Source of the DNA: Panorpa germanica
Taxonomy: Eukaryota; Arthropoda; Insecta; Mecoptera; Panorpidae
Reading direction: 5' to 3'
Length of the DNA stretch: 64,000 nucleotides
NCBI GenBank assembly: GCA_963678705.1
Contig: OY783208.1
Coordinates: 21,168,207 to 21,232,206, forward strand
The notes under the pieces are model-generated. The model saw nothing but the letters and a program-made list of their open reading frames with translations. It did not search any database and was not told where the DNA came from. The position numbers and the translations under genes were made by a program. Below, in pieces: positions 15,673 to 25,674 of the stretch. Position 1 is the first letter of the stretch; every line of letters starts with the position of its first letter.

Positions 15673-16333
15673 AAATTAGGTTTGATTTAGATTTAATAGA
15701 TGAACCAGGGGTATGGGGTATGATGTTATTCAAGGGGTAGTTAAATTGTGGCGAGAATGTTGCCTGAGCCGCCTATTAATTGTGTAAAAGAAATCAGAGA
15801 GAGCTAAAGGATAAGTCGTGGGATGAGTTCTAATTTATTTTTATTATTTAAACTTTTTTACCTAATTTTTAAAACGTTATTTCCCAGCGCCACCTAATTT
15901 AAATATAAGACGTAAATTAGGAAAGCAGCTAATAAAATAATGAACATTAATAACAAAAAAAGGCAAAACAGTTAAATATAACTATTGATTAGTCATATGG
16001 ACTAATCAACCCCGACCTATATAAAGCGTACAAGTGTTTCAAAAACATTAATAAGAATAATAATTATTTACCGGAATCTAGAGCTACGCATGAATTTATT
16101 CGGGCTTTCCGAGAGAATGTCAAAGTGTCAGAAATTTATGTTTTAACTACCTTTTTACAATTATTAAGGTACTTAAACTACACTTGAATTTTTAAAATGT
16201 GGTTATTGAGTTTTGAAATAAGACTGTCCTCTTTTGTTGGACACGAAACTGTATATATAACCCCAACCCTCTGCAGATCTTCTTCATTCCTTATATATAG
16301 ATAAATTATTATTTTACGTCTAAATATGTAGTA
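15673..16333. other. Downstream region of ZNF1, shared among units
   Basis: Non-coding, about 650 bases, repeated at 26990, 39210, 50770 and 55690 onward. It includes a block around gcgccacctaatttaaatat. Relative to the other units, U1 has lost about 40 bases after the stretch ggactaatcaacccc. It ends at the Copia-1 insertion site. Confidence 0.55.
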
Positions 16334-16338
16334 CAAAC
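16334..16338. repeat. Copia-1 target-site duplication, CAAAC
   Basis: CAAAC here and at 20997-21001 directly flank the two LTRs. Units without the insertion (for example near 27660) show the single joined site gtacaaaccattaac. Confidence 0.9.
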
Positions 16339-16687
16339 TGTTGGGAACTATTCTTGCAGAGATTGAATAAAAGATAATAAATTAAAAGATGTATATTTAA
16401 TTAAAAAGTATTCTGTATGTAGTATTAGCACTGGTTTCACAAAGAGCGTCCTATCCGTATCACGTTTGGATTCACAAGCACAACTCGACTTCGTACAACA
16501 TGACGAAGCACTCTCGGTACTATCAGTTAATGTTACCAATCTCAGATGGCTCGTGTGTTCCTAGTGCTGGTACTACGATGGTATCTACAATAATATCTAC
16601 ACTGGTAACTTACTTTACTATGATAACACATATATATTTATAATTGGCGGTGAATACAAAACTAATTATTTACTTATAATTACAACA
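16339..16687 (-). repeat. Copia-1 3' LTR
   Basis: Begins tgttggg and ends tacaaca on the plus strand. It is paired with 20648-20996, with two differences visible near the end (ataattggcggtgaatac versus atcattggcggtgaacac). Confidence 0.95.
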
Positions 16688-16753
16688 CGCCCCCATATTC
16701 ACAGCTTATTATAAATACAAAAGTCCTTAAACCTAAACAGTCTTTGACACATA

Positions 16754-18757
16754 TTAAATCACTGATATTATCATAAGTTTAAAGGCACTTTGATTGTCTA
16801 TATTTAATTGTCCTTCACATTTAACACTTCTGTTAATTTCAATACTTGTAGGTCCTACTGATGCTTGACGTTTGCTGTTCCGCGTTTTAGCTCCCTTGCA
16901 TAACGTTAAGACATTTCTTGCGTCTCCGGCATTGGCGTAGTCAGCATCAGAGATATCTTCCGTATACATTCCATAATTTGTGTCACCTTCTCTAAATTGT
17001 TCTGTATCTTGCGAACTGTTGGGTACTGTGAAACTTGCTAGTAACACAGCTTCTCTATTTCTGGTCCTTATTATTTTCTCGGCGTCCTTTTGAACCTGAC
17101 TCAGTTGTACACATTGCTCTAATTTAACACGCTTCATCTTGGCTAAATTTACTATATTCATTTCGCGTTCCTGGAGGAGTTCTAGCAGCACCTGTACCAT
17201 AGTTTGTGTATCTGCAATGACACAAACTCCTGAAGATTCAATAAGCCGCGTAAGTTCTTGTCCCTGTTGCAAAACCTGGAACGTCGTGTTTTGCATTTGA
17301 CTGACCCTTTCATTGTGTAGCAAGAGAAGTTCCTTCGCTTTTTGCACATTGTGAGATAACTCGCTGTGCTGCAGTTCTTCAGTCCACATATCCAGTTGGA
17401 AACATGCATCCAGTGCATCTCGTTCAAATAGTCGTAGCCTTAAACATAAATCAAGTCGCATTTTTCTTGTGTCCCAGAATTCCTCAAGTTCTCCACGCTG
17501 TTTAGCAAGTCGTTCCACAGCTCCTTCTACGGCTGACATCGAGCCTGTAGAGTCTATATTTCCCATAGACCTTATTTCTTGTAGAAGCTTCTCTCCTGGT
17601 TCCTGAGCTACAGAGTGAATCTCCTGTACGTTGCATTCACTGGTCTGTGTTAGTTCTTCAACTGCTGTTAGTAATCTCTCAGCTTTCGTGTATGTGTTCT
17701 TAGCAATATTTTCAAAATGTTTATGTGACTTTTGAAACACTTTTGCCTCCTGTATATTTCTGCTAATGTCTGTATTATTCTTAATAAAAACTTCACTGTG
17801 ATTTTCAAGCCAATCTAATACTTGTTTCACATCTTCTTGCAATAGTTCTGCGTCTATGGCCTCTTGCCATTCTGTCCCATTTTGACTCTTTAACGCCTCT
17901 TCATACGAGTTTGGTATTTCAGCTTCAACAACGTTGGCTTCGGTGTAACGAATTAGTTTTCTCGTATTACGTCTCGGTCGATTTACCTGGTCGACTTCAG
18001 TTTCATTCCTTAATTCTGTGGTCTCATTTTCAATCGCTTCTTCTTGATTGTCGATTTCCCCTTTTTCGATTGCTATTTCCGACATCTGGGTTGGGTTTTC
18101 TCTGTCTAAGTTGTTATTTTCGTTGAATGTCACATTTCTCGATACTTTGATTTTCTTTGTGGTTGGGTCAAACAGTCTGTAATTTGTCGATTCCTTTTCA
18201 TAACCCACGAATATTAATTTCTTACTTTTACTTTCCAGCTTCGTTCTAAGTGCATCTGGAATATGCATGAATGCGTCACAACCAAAAGTTTTGCTATGGC
18301 TCAAGTTCGGTTTCTTTTTCATCCAGGCTTCATATGGTGTTGAATCTGTAATCTGTCTAGTTGCCGTTCTGTTGAGTATGTATACTGCTGTATTTACAGC
18401 CTCTGCCCACAGGTACATTGGTTTCTTGCTTGCGTAAAGCATTGATCGTGCACTTTCCATAATCGTCCTGTTATCACGTTCAGATCTCCCGTTCTGTTCT
18501 GGAGTATATGGTGCTGTAGTTTCCATTAAAATACCTTTGCTTGAAAGATAACTTTGAAACTCACGGTTGCAGTATTCTTTTCCGTTGTCAACTCTCAGAA
18601 TTTGCGGTCTGTATCCAAATTTATTTTCACATATCTTTACGTATTTTTGAAAGCACGGTAAAACGTCTGTCTTGTGTTTAACCAAGTTTGGTTTAAAACC
18701 AAACCATTCTAAAACCAGTATGGTCATCTTTGAATAGTACATAGTACCTACAACCAC
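16754..18757 (-). CDS. Copia-1 chimeric Pol: integrase fused to Trio-type spectrin repeats
   Basis: 667 codons in one frame. Residues 1-130 are the integrase core after a small frame disturbance (RVDNGKEYC with the second Asp, YTPEQNGRSE with the Glu). The usual linker follows, ending in NSYEEALKSQNGTEWQEAID (about 17838-17912). Where reverse transcriptase should begin, the sequence switches in frame to about 280 residues (about 16996-17836) of helical, heptad-rich sequence matching Trio/Kalirin spectrin repeats (for example KNTYTKAERLLTAVEEL and MKRVKLEQCVQLSQ). It then switches back to scraps of Copia RNase H (SDADYANAGDARN; NIDNQSAFKLM). No YVDD motif exists. The Trio part has no introns, so it was probably taken from spliced mRNA. 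The Trio assignment is from memory of the family. Whether the fusion is made as protein is unknown. Confidence 0.85.
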   Translation of the reverse strand: MVVGTMYYSKMTILVLEWFGFKPNLVKHKTDVLPCFQKYVKICENKFGYRPQILRVDNGKEYCNREFQSYLSSKGILMETTAPYTPEQNGRSERDNRTIMESARSMLYASKKPMYLWAEAVNTAVYILNRTATRQITDSTPYEAWMKKKPNLSHSKTFGCDAFMHIPDALRTKLESKSKKLIFVGYEKESTNYRLFDPTTKKIKVSRNVTFNENNNLDRENPTQMSEIAIEKGEIDNQEEAIENETTELRNETEVDQVNRPRRNTRKLIRYTEANVVEAEIPNSYEEALKSQNGTEWQEAIDAELLQEDVKQVLDWLENHSEVFIKNNTDISRNIQEAKVFQKSHKHFENIAKNTYTKAERLLTAVEELTQTSECNVQEIHSVAQEPGEKLLQEIRSMGNIDSTGSMSAVEGAVERLAKQRGELEEFWDTRKMRLDLCLRLRLFERDALDACFQLDMWTEELQHSELSHNVQKAKELLLLHNERVSQMQNTTFQVLQQGQELTRLIESSGVCVIADTQTMVQVLLELLQEREMNIVNLAKMKRVKLEQCVQLSQVQKDAEKIIRTRNREAVLLASFTVPNSSQDTEQFREGDTNYGMYTEDISDADYANAGDARNVLTLCKGAKTRNSKRQASVGPTSIEINRSVKCEGQLNIDNQSAFKLMIISVI

Positions 18758-20288
18758 TTACAGATGGTTCAGACATTGGGCCGCACACATCACTGTGTAT
18801 GATTTCACCAGGTCTTCTCACTGTTTTGGTGTGTTTCTCGAATTTCAACTTCTGTTGTTTTCCTTGCTGACAGCCTTCACAGAAGAATTCGTTGGTATTT
18901 TCAATATCCACGCCTTCCACTAACCCTTTCGAAACCATTTCGCAAAGAGTCTTAACATTCAGATGTCCTAGTCTCTCGTGCCAAACTTGAAGATTTGACC
19001 TTACTGTAGTATGTGCTTCCATGGTAATTACAGTTTCGATTTGTAGCTTATACAAGTTGTTTGATTCTCGGATTGCACTGGCTACTAACATTCCACGGTC
19101 GTATATCTCCGCTGTCTCGTTTTGTTTAACTATTTTCATCCCTTTTTTAGTTATCACACCTTCAGAAAATAAGTTCTTTCTCAGCTTGGGTATATACCAG
19201 ACATTTGTAATCAATCCATCCACGCTTCTACCTTTAATTAATTTCTTAATCTTTACGGTGCCGATGCCTTCCACATGTACTTCTTCATTATTGCCTAGTT
19301 TGACGGTGAGTCCCTTACAGTCACTAAACGTATCAAAGAATTCCCGTTTATATGTCATATGGGTTGAAGCTCCGCTATCCAGGATCCAACCTTCTTTGCT
19401 GATAGTCTGGTTGCATATTTCTGCGTTGAAGGCGCCGTGATTACTATGGTGTGGTTCTTCTTCGTCTTGATTCGTTATTCTCTTACAATCTCTCGCGTAA
19501 TGACCCTTCCGATTACATTTAAAGCATGAGACATTTTGCTTATTTCTTCTACTGATCATTACTGTTCTGCAATCCCTCGCGAAGTGACCCTTCCGGTTAC
19601 ATTTGAAGCACGTCACAATTTTCTTATTAATCTGCCTTCTTTCTGTATGTACTGCCCTAGTAGTTGTTAGAGCGACTTCTTCTTCTTCTTCATATTTCAT
19701 GAGATTCGCCTCTTCATCCAACAAACGTCCAGTTAAGTTGGCCATGTTCTGTTTCGAATCCTCCACTGACAACCATGCTTGCCTAAAGTTACGATACTTG
19801 GATGGTAGCGTACTCAATACTTTAGTCATGATTGCAGTATCACTGAGAGTATCACCTGACTCTCGTATCTGCTTGCCAAGATTTTCCACTTTAGAAATAT
19901 GTTGCACCATCGTCTCGTTGAGTGCCATTTTGTATTGATGAAACCTCTCGTGTACTAACATCTTGTTCGTTTCTGATTTCATCTCATAAATAGAGCTAAG
20001 TTTGTCCATTATTTCTTTGGCCGATTCACAATTTTCGATTAGCGTTATTTGCTGTAGTTCCATCGAGCTGGTTATGATGCACATCGCCGTTGCATCCTTT
20101 TGAATCCACGTATCCAAATCAGCTGTTGCGTTAACCCCTGGTTTAACTTCGGTGCCTGTTGTACACTCGTACACACCCTTCGATTTCAATATGCACTTCA
20201 TTTGAAATTTCCATTGCTGGTAGTTCTTAACACCAAAATTAACGATGCTAATACTGTTGGTCATCTTAATCTTGTCGATCGAGCACAA
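18693..20288 (-). CDS. Copia-1 Gag-protease-integrase N-terminus
   Basis: 531 residues. An N-terminal Copia-type Gag is followed by two zinc knuckles, CFKCNRKGHFARDC (near 226) and CFKCNRKGHYARDC (near 253), then the protease motif LDSGASTHMT (near 300), the integrase zinc-binding part (WHERLGHLNVKTL, CEGCQQGKQQ) and the first integrase Asp in HSDVCGPM. The frame ends 65 bases into the following ORF, which is in a different frame, so a frameshift near 18700-18757 splits the integrase. Gag should form the particle and protease should cut the polyprotein. The doubled zinc knuckle looks like a local duplication. Confidence 0.92.
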   Translation of the reverse strand: MCSIDKIKMTNSISIVNFGVKNYQQWKFQMKCILKSKGVYECTTGTEVKPGVNATADLDTWIQKDATAMCIITSSMELQQITLIENCESAKEIMDKLSSIYEMKSETNKMLVHERFHQYKMALNETMVQHISKVENLGKQIRESGDTLSDTAIMTKVLSTLPSKYRNFRQAWLSVEDSKQNMANLTGRLLDEEANLMKYEEEEEVALTTTRAVHTERRQINKKIVTCFKCNRKGHFARDCRTVMISRRNKQNVSCFKCNRKGHYARDCKRITNQDEEEPHHSNHGAFNAEICNQTISKEGWILDSGASTHMTYKREFFDTFSDCKGLTVKLGNNEEVHVEGIGTVKIKKLIKGRSVDGLITNVWYIPKLRKNLFSEGVITKKGMKIVKQNETAEIYDRGMLVASAIRESNNLYKLQIETVITMEAHTTVRSNLQVWHERLGHLNVKTLCEMVSKGLVEGVDIENTNEFFCEGCQQGKQQKLKFEKHTKTVRRPGEIIHSDVCGPMSEPSVSGCRYYVLFKDDHTGFRMVWF

Positions 20289-20633
20289 TCTTAATGTCTA
20301 AATAGTCTCTCACACACGATGACTTATTAATCTTAATGTTCGAACACAATCCTTTCATTAATTTCTAAATAGTCTCACAAGCACGTGTGGACTTATTAAT
20401 GTTACCGTTTTTCAGCCCAAAAAGTATATTAATTTCAAAATAGTTTCGATGAACTTATTAATATCACTTTTCCTTCACCACAAACACAATATTAATGTCT
20501 AAATAGTCTCACAAGCACATGTGGACTTATTAATATCACCTTCGTTTGCTTCAAGATGGCTGCCTCACTTTTTTTCTCAAAACCTTGATATCTTGTAATA
20601 TATCTTTTAATCGATGTTGCAGAAGATCGTAAT

Positions 20634-20647
20634 CTGGGCCCATAACC
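20634..20647 (-). other. Copia-1 primer-binding site, initiator tRNA-Met half
   Basis: On the element strand it reads GGTTATGGGCCCAG and directly follows the 5' LTR. This is the internal complement of initiator methionine tRNA that Copia elements use as a half-tRNA primer. Confidence 0.88.
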
Positions 20648-20996
20648 TGTTGGGAACTATTCTTGCAGAGATTGAATAAAAGATAATAAATTAAAAGATG
20701 TATATTTAATTAAAAAGTATTCTGTATGTAGTATTAGCACTGGTTTCACAAAGAGCGTCCTATCCGTATCACGTTTGGATTCACAAGCACAACTCGACTT
20801 CGTACAACATGACGAAGCACTCTCGGTACTATCAGTTAATGTTACCAATCTCAGATGGCTCGTGTGTTCCTAGTGCTGGTACTACGATGGTATCTACAAT
20901 AATATCTACACTGGTAACTTACTTTACTATGATAACACATATATATTTATCATTGGCGGTGAACACAAAACTAATTATTTACTTATAATTACAACA
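20648..20996 (-). repeat. Copia-1 5' LTR
   Basis: 349 bp, the upstream LTR of the minus-strand element, carrying its promoter. Its outer end touches the CAAAC target duplication at 20997. Confidence 0.95.
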
Positions 20997-21166
20997 CAAA
21001 CCATTAACGGAATTAACTAAGAAGAAAAGGATGTCCCTTACCACATAAAAGCGGTTCAGGGTCCTTTGTCTTCCTACCAATGTTTATTAAATAAGCTTCA
21101 TACAGTAAAACTAATACAAATATAAACACAAGTTAAGTTGGGAAATGTAAAAACGACTTACTCAAC

Positions 21167-22375
21167 CTAATGTAAATTACGTTTATGATGTCTCTTTAAA
21201 GAACCTGCAGTTGAGAAACATATATTACATAAACCACAAGAAAATGGTTTAAGACCTAAATGTGTGTTTTTATGTTGTTTTAAATTATATGAATTAGAGA
21301 ACGTTTTACTGCATTCGTCGCAAGAAAATGGTTTTAGACCTAAATGTGTGTTTTTATGTTGTTTTAAATGCGATGGACTAATGAACGTTTTACTACATTC
21401 ATTGCAAGAAAATGGCCTTTCACTTAGATGTCTAGTTTTATGTTGCTTTAAACCCAAAGAACTACTGAATGTTTTACTGCATTCGTCGCAAGAAAATGGT
21501 TTTAGACCTAAATGTGTGTTTTTATGTTGTTTTAAATGAGTTGATCGAGTAAACGTTTTACTACATTCGTCGCAAGAAAATGGTTTTACAACTAAATGTG
21601 TGTTTTTATGTCGTTTTAAATGCGATGAACTATTAAACGTTTTACTACATTTGTCGCAAGAAAACGGGTTAACAGCTAAATGTCTGTTTTGATGTAGCTT
21701 TAAACCCAAAGAACTACTGAATGTTTTACTACATTCGTCACAAGAAAATGGTTTTACAAGTAAATGTGTGTTTTTATGTTGTTTTAAATTTGATAATAGA
21801 CTGAACGTTTTACAGCATTTGTCGCAAGAAAATGGTTTTAGACCTAAATGTGTGTCTTTATGTTGTTTTAAATGAGTTGATCGAGTAAACGTTTTACTAC
21901 ATTCGTCGCAAGAAAATGGTTTCACAACTAAATGTGTGTTTTTATGTCGTTTTAAATCATGCGATCGACTGAACGTTTTACTACATTCATCGCAAGAAAT
22001 CGTTTTTACACCTAAATGTATGTTTTTATGTCGTTGTAAACTTGACGAATTAGCAAATATTTTACTACATGTATTACAAGAATGTAGTTTCTTTTCTGAA
22101 TGTACACGCAAATGTTTTCTGATTTCTGCCTTAGAGTCCAACAATTTGTTACATACATCACAGATGTAAGGCTTCAGGTTCGTATTCATTTCACTTTGAA
22201 GCTGTTGCTCTGGAACTTCAAGCTTAATGAGGTAAACATCTCGCAGTAAATGTGCAGCTTCATCTGAGTTATATTCTGGTTCTTTTTTAAATTCTATTTT
22301 TATTTCATCATATAGCGCTGCTTCTTTGACGATTCGTTCATCTTTTATTTCTATTTCCACACATTTGCCCCACAT
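21167..22375 (-). CDS. ZNF1: C2H2 zinc-finger protein, 12 fingers, N-terminus damaged
   Basis: Likely nuclear DNA-binding protein. Twelve fingers at a 28-residue pitch follow an acidic N-terminal segment. The finger pattern is FSCDECSKTFxxxxxLKxHKNTH with linkers LGLKP or LVVKP instead of TGEKP. The first finger (CDVCNKLL) and last (CGLCNICF, ending HKRNLH) are distinctive and shared by all five paralogues. The paralogous start codon lies at 22415, but a 32-bp deletion near 22371, relative to the sister genes, puts it out of frame. Translation would need the ATG at 22375 and would lose about 30 residues, including one IKVE-type SUMO site. It may be a weakly expressed or dying copy. An AATAAA signal lies downstream on the minus strand near 21080. 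Confidence 0.85.
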   Translation of the reverse strand: MWGKCVEIEIKDERIVKEAALYDEIKIEFKKEPEYNSDEAAHLLRDVYLIKLEVPEQQLQSEMNTNLKPYICDVCNKLLDSKAEIRKHLRVHSEKKLHSCNTCSKIFANSSSLQRHKNIHLGVKTISCDECSKTFSRSHDLKRHKNTHLVVKPFSCDECSKTFTRSTHLKQHKDTHLGLKPFSCDKCCKTFSLLSNLKQHKNTHLLVKPFSCDECSKTFSSSLGLKLHQNRHLAVNPFSCDKCSKTFNSSSHLKRHKNTHLVVKPFSCDECSKTFTRSTHLKQHKNTHLGLKPFSCDECSKTFSSSLGLKQHKTRHLSERPFSCNECSKTFISPSHLKQHKNTHLGLKPFSCDECSKTFSNSYNLKQHKNTHLGLKPFSCGLCNICFSTAGSLKRHHKRNLH

Positions 22376-23275
22376 CAACTTCTACCTTTGTTTGTTCTAA
22401 TTTGCAATTCTCCATTATATGTAAAACAATTTTGAAGTTTGCTAAAAACAAAAACAAATTTTAGCAACAAAAAAATAAGAAATCTGTGTTAATAAATTAA
22501 ATCTGAGGTGTTTAAGAAATGAAACAAAACTATGTGACATAATAAAAATAAATAAGAGAAGGTAAGCTAAATTAACGTAAAAGCTTTTATGTAATAAATG
22601 TATGCTATGTAAAACATTAACTATATAAATAAAGTTTATATAAAAGGCAAGATTAAAACCCTTAAGGCAATAACCATTTTAATATTTTGTTTCTCACTCC
22701 CTAAAATATAAAGTAATTAATTAAGTAAAATAAAAATTCATTTTAATATAATAGGGTATTTATATATTAATTTACCAGTTTTCTCAAAAATCTACAGCCT
22801 TCTATTAATCTTTTTATAAAATATGAATAGAATAAGATGAACTGAGTAAAACCTTACAATGGGCTGTCAAAATTAAGATATTACAGTTTTCTTTATTATA
22901 AATGCGTTTATGGTTCGAGGACGGGCGGGATTTATGAACCTGAATATTTATACGATGATTGATGTCAACTTTATTTTGTTGTAATACAATATCTATTTTC
23001 AAAGTATTTTTTAATTAATGTGTAAACCTCTCAATAAAATTGAACTTCACAAGCCTATTAACACAGTACTTTTTTAATCATTAAGCCAAGAATCATTTCT
23101 TAGAATTATATTCAATATTTGCCGTCATTTGTGTTTAATGTATTTTTATTAAATTTTTTGTGTTTTTATTATAAATAATTTTTTAAACATGATGAAAGCT
23201 GGGCAGTTACAATTTGTAACGTTTGTGCAAATTATGATTTAAATTAATCGACTGTGAAGATATTAATTAAGAAAT
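22376..23275 (-). promoter_or_regulatory. ZNF1 5' region: UTR intron and putative promoter
   Basis: On the minus strand a good acceptor (ttgtttttag) ends at 22442, just upstream of the coding exon. A donor (ctg/gtaaat) lies near 22778. A non-coding first exon upstream of it is therefore likely. A GC-rich island, cgaggacgggcggga on the plus strand at 22916-22930, stands out in AT-rich sequence and is kept in all five units (29416, 41505, 54251, 58144), so it may be the core promoter. The 62-codon ORF at 22814-23002 is broken by small indels in other units and is not supported. Confidence 0.4.
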
Positions 23276-23645
23276 GGGCTTGCGTCCTCATTTTTTAGTG
23301 GTCGATTTTTTAATTGTTGATTGAAATTGACGTTAATAAATGTGTATTGGCGTGTCTATTATAATAAATATCTAAATGTTGACGGAGATATAGCAATTAA
23401 AAGTTTGAATTGTAGTTTTAGCGCTAGAAATGGTCGGTCATATTAGTATGACGAGAAATGCATTTTAACGTCAGTTATTTGTTGAGTAGGTCAATGCTGT
23501 GGTAATGTTTTGTAGCTGTTGGTAGTCAAATAATCAAGTCCAATCAAAGAATAATAAGTTTTTATTTTATTTAACCTAATACATATAAGCCCATTGCTAA
23601 ATAATTAATTATTGGCATTGTTAAATAAAATAAAAACTTATTATT

Positions 23646-23648
<3 letters not shown>
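23276..23648 (-). repeat. X-family arm on the right of unit U1
   Basis: Opposite orientation to the left arm. It starts at gggcttgcgtcctcatttttt and runs to a small hairpin near 23550-23648, in which gaataataagtttttatt is echoed inverted about 45 bases later, just before a (TA)n tract. Confidence 0.75.

Positions 23649-23725
<77 letters not shown>
23649..23725. repeat. (TA)n microsatellite
   Basis: About 38 TA units. A shorter TA tract closes the other side of the Helitron-like palindrome at 25654-25668, so the palindrome sits within one former TA tract. Confidence 0.95.
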
Positions 23726-23727
<2 letters not shown>

Positions 23728-24267
23728 TAGCTGTCCCGGCCACGCGTTGCTGTGACTAACGTTTTTGTCATATTACATTACATAGCGCCATCTATTGAAT
23801 ATTTACTCAATCTAGTCAACAGATTTCGATTTACTCAACAGAATATTTACTCAATCTAGTCAACAGATGTCGCCATCATCGTCGCCCGATGTCATATGTC
23901 ATATACAGATAATTAATAGACAAATAATTAGCAATAAGATAAATAAATTGAGATGTAAGCTATCCTATCTTTCAAGTTGGGTCAAACTGCACACGGTGTA
24001 CAAATTTCATTAAAATCGGTTAAGTAGTTTAGGAGTCCATAGAAGACGTTGAGCACGTTGCTCTAAATTTTCATTTGCACGTGTTCATGCAGCTCGATCT
24101 CTTAAATTTACATTATCCATAGAATGTTCTTCTACTGTTCTATTCAATCGATGATCATGAACTAATTGCGCGTGCTGAGTACGTCGACCAATATTTCTTG
24201 CTCTTCCACGAAGACGTGGCATTTTTCTACAAAAATAAAATATTGCAAAATAATATACAATTAATAT

Positions 24268-25111
24268 GAGTTACTTATTGATAATGAATTTTTAATTAAT
24301 TAACTCAAAAGATTTATTATGACAAATTTTAGATAAAGAACATGTAATCGCATTTTGTGAGTTTTTTTATTTAATATCTCCAAAAATGAATTAATTGTCA
24401 ATAAAAATAATTAAAAAAATTCAATCCTCTAACTACACAAATAAACTTGAAGGTTATGTTGGTTGTTAATAAACGCATGATAGCGCCATCCGTCGAATCT
24501 GATGTAAAACATTCCAAAATCAAAAACTCCTTACAAATAAAAATTAATTAAAAAAACATCTGAATTCACAAAATTATTTATACACACTTCAAAACTCTTT
24601 AAAAAATAATTACATTTAATATTTTAATCAGCACATGAATTGAATAACAAAATTTTTTTCAAATTAATCGTAGCACCATCTGTCGGGACAAACTAAAATT
24701 GAAATAGAATAATATTGAATGCGATGATAGCGCCGTCCGCCGGATCTAATGTAAAACATTCCAAAATCAACAACTCCTTATAAATAAGAAATTAATTGAA
24801 AAAACATTACGACTGGACCAATTTTGATGAAATTTTTTGTGTGTGTTCGTGGAGATTCGAGAATGGTTTAGATTTACAGTTTGGTCTACTGGAAAATGTT
24901 TTTTCAATTAATTTCTTATATATCTTATATATCTTAATATATATATTTCTTGTGTGCGTGTGTATGTGACTGAACTCCTCCTAAACGACTGGACCAATTT
25001 TGATGAAATTTTTTGTGTGTGTTCGTGGAGATTCGAGAATGGTTTAGATTTACAGTTTGGTCTACTGGAAAATGTTTTTTCAATTAATTTCTTATTTATA
25101 AGGAGTTGTTG
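24268..25111. repeat. Core of the palindrome with a ~110-bp direct repeat
   Basis: Contains two direct copies (about 24809-24923 and 24985-25095) of a sequence starting acgactggaccaattttgat. Between them lies a gtgtgtatgtgactgaactcc stretch of the kind that starts full elements. No ORF. It also carries three gatagcgcc or gtagcacc-type motifs near 24479, 24669 and 24726. Confidence 0.7.
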
Positions 25112-25156
25112 ATATTAATTGTATATTATTTTGCAATATTTTATTTTTGTAGAAAA

Positions 25157-25369
25157 ATGCCACGTCTTCGTGGAAGAGCAAGAAATATTGGTCGACGTAC
25201 TCAGCACGCGCAATTAGTTCATGATCATCGATTGAATAGAACAGTAGAAGAACATTCTATGGATAATGTAAATTTAAGAGATCGAGCTGCATGTACACGT
25301 GCAAATGAAAATTTAGAGCAACGTGCTCAACGTCTTCTATGGACTCCTAAACTACTTAACCGATTTTAA
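25157..25369 (+). pseudogene. Helitron-like leader ORF, right arm
   Basis: 70 codons from the ATG: begins MPRLRGRARNIGRRTQHAQL, rich in Arg and Gln, and ends in WTPKLLNRF. An acceptor-like tttttgtag precedes it. It resembles the start of Helitron-encoded proteins but no enzyme domain follows. The mirror copy on the left arm (start codon at 24232, minus strand) has a stop at 24085-24087 where this copy has Cys. Probably a remnant, not a gene. Confidence 0.45.
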
Positions 25370-25674
25370 TGAAATTTGTACACCGTGTGCAGTTTGACCC
25401 AACTTGAAAGATAGGATAGCTTACATCTCAATTTATTTATCTTATTGCTAATTATTTGTCTATTAATTATCTGTATATGACATATGACATCGGGCGACGA
25501 TGATGGCGACATCTGTTGACTAGATTGAGTAAATATTCTGTTGAGTAAATCGAAATCTGTTGACTAGATTGAGTAAATATTCAATAGATGGCGCTATGTA
25601 ATGTAATATGACAAAAACGTTAGTCACAGCAACGCGTGGCCGGGACAGCTAGTATATATATATATATATCCATA

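Larger units (their letters stand above)
16339..20996 (-). mobile_element. Copia-1: LTR retrotransposon with captured host sequence
   Basis: 4,658 bp, minus orientation. Two 349-bp LTRs differ at two positions by eye, and a 5-bp duplication (CAAAC) surrounds it. The primer site GGTTATGGGCCCAG (20634-20647) adjoins the 5' LTR and a G-rich tract (gtgaatatgggggcg, from 16702 down to 16688) adjoins the 3' LTR. It keeps gag, protease and integrase, but the reverse transcriptase and most of RNase H are gone and replaced by Trio-like spectrin repeats. It is recent, cannot copy itself, and must have used enzymes from a relative. Confidence 0.95.
23726..25653. mobile_element. Helitron-like palindromic element
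   Basis: Two 542-bp arms, 23726-24267 and 25112-25653, are inverted copies that differ at one position I can see (24085). They surround an 844-bp core. The outer ends read actagctgtcccggcc. Arms and core contain agcgccatctattg-type motifs and the core has ctcctaaacgactggacc; these motifs are familiar from insect Helitron-like repeats. Each arm carries the same short ORF resembling the N-terminal arginine-rich leader of Helitron replication-helicase genes. No Rep or helicase domain is present, so it is non-autonomous. The family assignment is moderate; the palindrome itself is certain. Confidence 0.6.

Noticed and set aside
16348..16539. 63-codon ORF repeated at 20657-20848
   Set aside because: Inside both LTRs of Copia-1; repeated only because LTRs are.
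21264..22169. Cys-rich plus-strand ORFs over the zinc-finger arrays, also at 27900-28637, 51811-53472 and 56754-57071
   Set aside because: Antisense shadows of the 84-bp finger repeat; the repeated motif follows directly from the finger codons.
22814..23002. 62-codon ORF, identical at 58042-58230, upstream of ZNF1 and ZNF5
   Set aside because: Broken by small indels in the U3 and U4 copies and not listed as open in U2; it lies in a probable non-coding 5' region.
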